The translations under genes were made by a program, and so were the position numbers. Below the pieces are notes generated by a model. It was not told the DNA's origin. It ran no database searches and saw only the letters and a list, made by a program, of their open reading frames with translations. A stretch of DNA of 64,000 nucleotides. Origin: Paraburkholderia antibiotica (GTDB taxonomy: Bacteria; Pseudomonadota; Gammaproteobacteria; Burkholderiales; Burkholderiaceae). Shown in pieces: positions 63,571 to 64,000 of this stretch (positions are counted from its first letter, which is position 1; each line of letters begins with the position of its first letter). The stretch lies in NCBI RefSeq assembly GCF_012927125.1, contig NZ_JABBFZ010000002.1:248001-312000 (forward strand). The letters are read 5' to 3'.

Positions 63571-64000
63571 ATGCTCGATTCGCTGATTCTCGGCAGCTTG
63601 CGGTGCTTCGAGGCCGCGGCACGTCTGCTCAGCTTTACCAAGGCGGCCCAGTCGCTAAATCTGACGCAAAGCGCCGTCAGCCAGCAGATCCGCAATCTCG
63701 AATCCAGACTGGGCTACCCGCTGTTCCTGCGGCAGTCGCGCGGACTCGTGCTGACCGCGAAGGGCAAGATCCTGTTCGATTCGACGACGCGGGCGTTCGC
63801 CGACATCGACACCACACTGCGCCGTCTCGCGCCCACGGACACGCCGCTTCATCTGAGCTGCCTGCCGTCGTTCGCGCTGCAATGGCTGATGCCGCGCCTG
63901 ACCGAATTTCATCGTCAGCAGCCGGAGGTTGCCGTGCGCCTCGAAGCCGAATTCCAGACGCTCGACGAACAGGCAATGGAAGCGTTCGATATCGACGTCG
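63571..64000 (+). CDS. LysR-family regulator, probable DsdC, partial
   Basis: 143 residues are in the window and the gene runs off the right edge. The helix-turn-helix is at the start: LRCFEAAARLLSFTKAAQSL, then NLTQSAVSQQIRNLESRLGY and PLFLRQSRGLVLTAKG. The effector domain begins near LHLSCLPSFALQWLMPRL, typical of the GcvA/DsdC branch. Divergent to dsdA with a palindromic site in between, so it is likely the D-serine-responsive activator. Confidence 0.85.
   Translation, partial: MLDSLILGSLRCFEAAARLLSFTKAAQSLNLTQSAVSQQIRNLESRLGYPLFLRQSRGLVLTAKGKILFDSTTRAFADIDTTLRRLAPTDTPLHLSCLPSFALQWLMPRLTEFHRQQPEVAVRLEAEFQTLDEQAMEAFDIDV

Overview
The window looks like chromosomal DNA of a Paraburkholderia or Burkholderia species (Betaproteobacteria). 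The support is GC-rich coding sequence with strong G/C third-position bias, proteins from small families typical of that group (DUF4148, DUF2866, DUF6232, DUF1801, DUF938, DUF2252), and mostly metabolic, transport and regulatory content. I saw no rRNA, tRNA, CRISPR array, insertion sequence or prophage. Both ends cut through genes: an LprI-like protein on the left and a LysR-type regulator on the right.

Region by region. 0-7.4 kb: L-arabinonate dehydratase-type IlvD/Edd enzyme, a DUF1801 protein, two VOC proteins, an acyl-CoA dehydrogenase and an AraC-type regulator. 7.5-13.5 kb: a five-gene minus-strand operon (sulfatase, EthD-like protein, MFS transporter, IclR regulator, dienelactone hydrolase fused to a SnoaL-like domain) that looks like a catabolic unit for a sulfated or lactone-forming compound. 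14-25 kb: lipoprotein, LCM-type methyltransferase, a second IlvD/Edd dehydratase, glutamate symporter, glycogen phosphorylase, DHA2 efflux pump, threonine aldolase. 25-36 kb: NlpD-like LytM lipoprotein, cupin, DUF4148, 6-phosphogluconate dehydrogenase, DUF938 methyltransferase, PPOX flavoprotein, sirtuin, SDR, polysaccharide deacetylase, DUF2252. 36-41 kb: motAB without other flagellar genes, membrane proteins, exonuclease III. 41.6-46.5 kb: a Tat-exported molybdenum aldehyde oxidoreductase (paoABC-like) with a MocA-like cytidylyltransferase. 46.6-49.7 kb: a UdgX-type uracil-DNA glycosylase fusion, a decayed LysR gene, a PIG-L deacetylase.

The most interesting system is at 49.9-53.8 kb: a compact, translationally coupled operon for phosphonate biosynthesis. 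It encodes PEP mutase fused to a nucleotidyltransferase domain, phosphonopyruvate decarboxylase and 2-aminoethylphosphonate transaminase. Together these should convert PEP to 2-aminoethylphosphonate, and the fused domain suggests activation to a nucleotide-linked form for attachment to a lipid or glycan. No phosphonate-degrading gene lies beside it.

From 54.5 kb there is a single-Cache chemoreceptor, then an AT-richer two-gene insert encoding a small NlpC/P60- or CHAP-like amidase and a secreted DUF3828 protein, arranged like an effector-immunity pair. It is flanked by a 34-bp inverted remnant of a chemoreceptor gene. The right end carries a second FtsI-type transpeptidase outside any division cluster, DUF2866, a 2-hydroxychromene-2-carboxylate isomerase, a LysE exporter, and D-serine dehydratase with a divergent LysR regulator.
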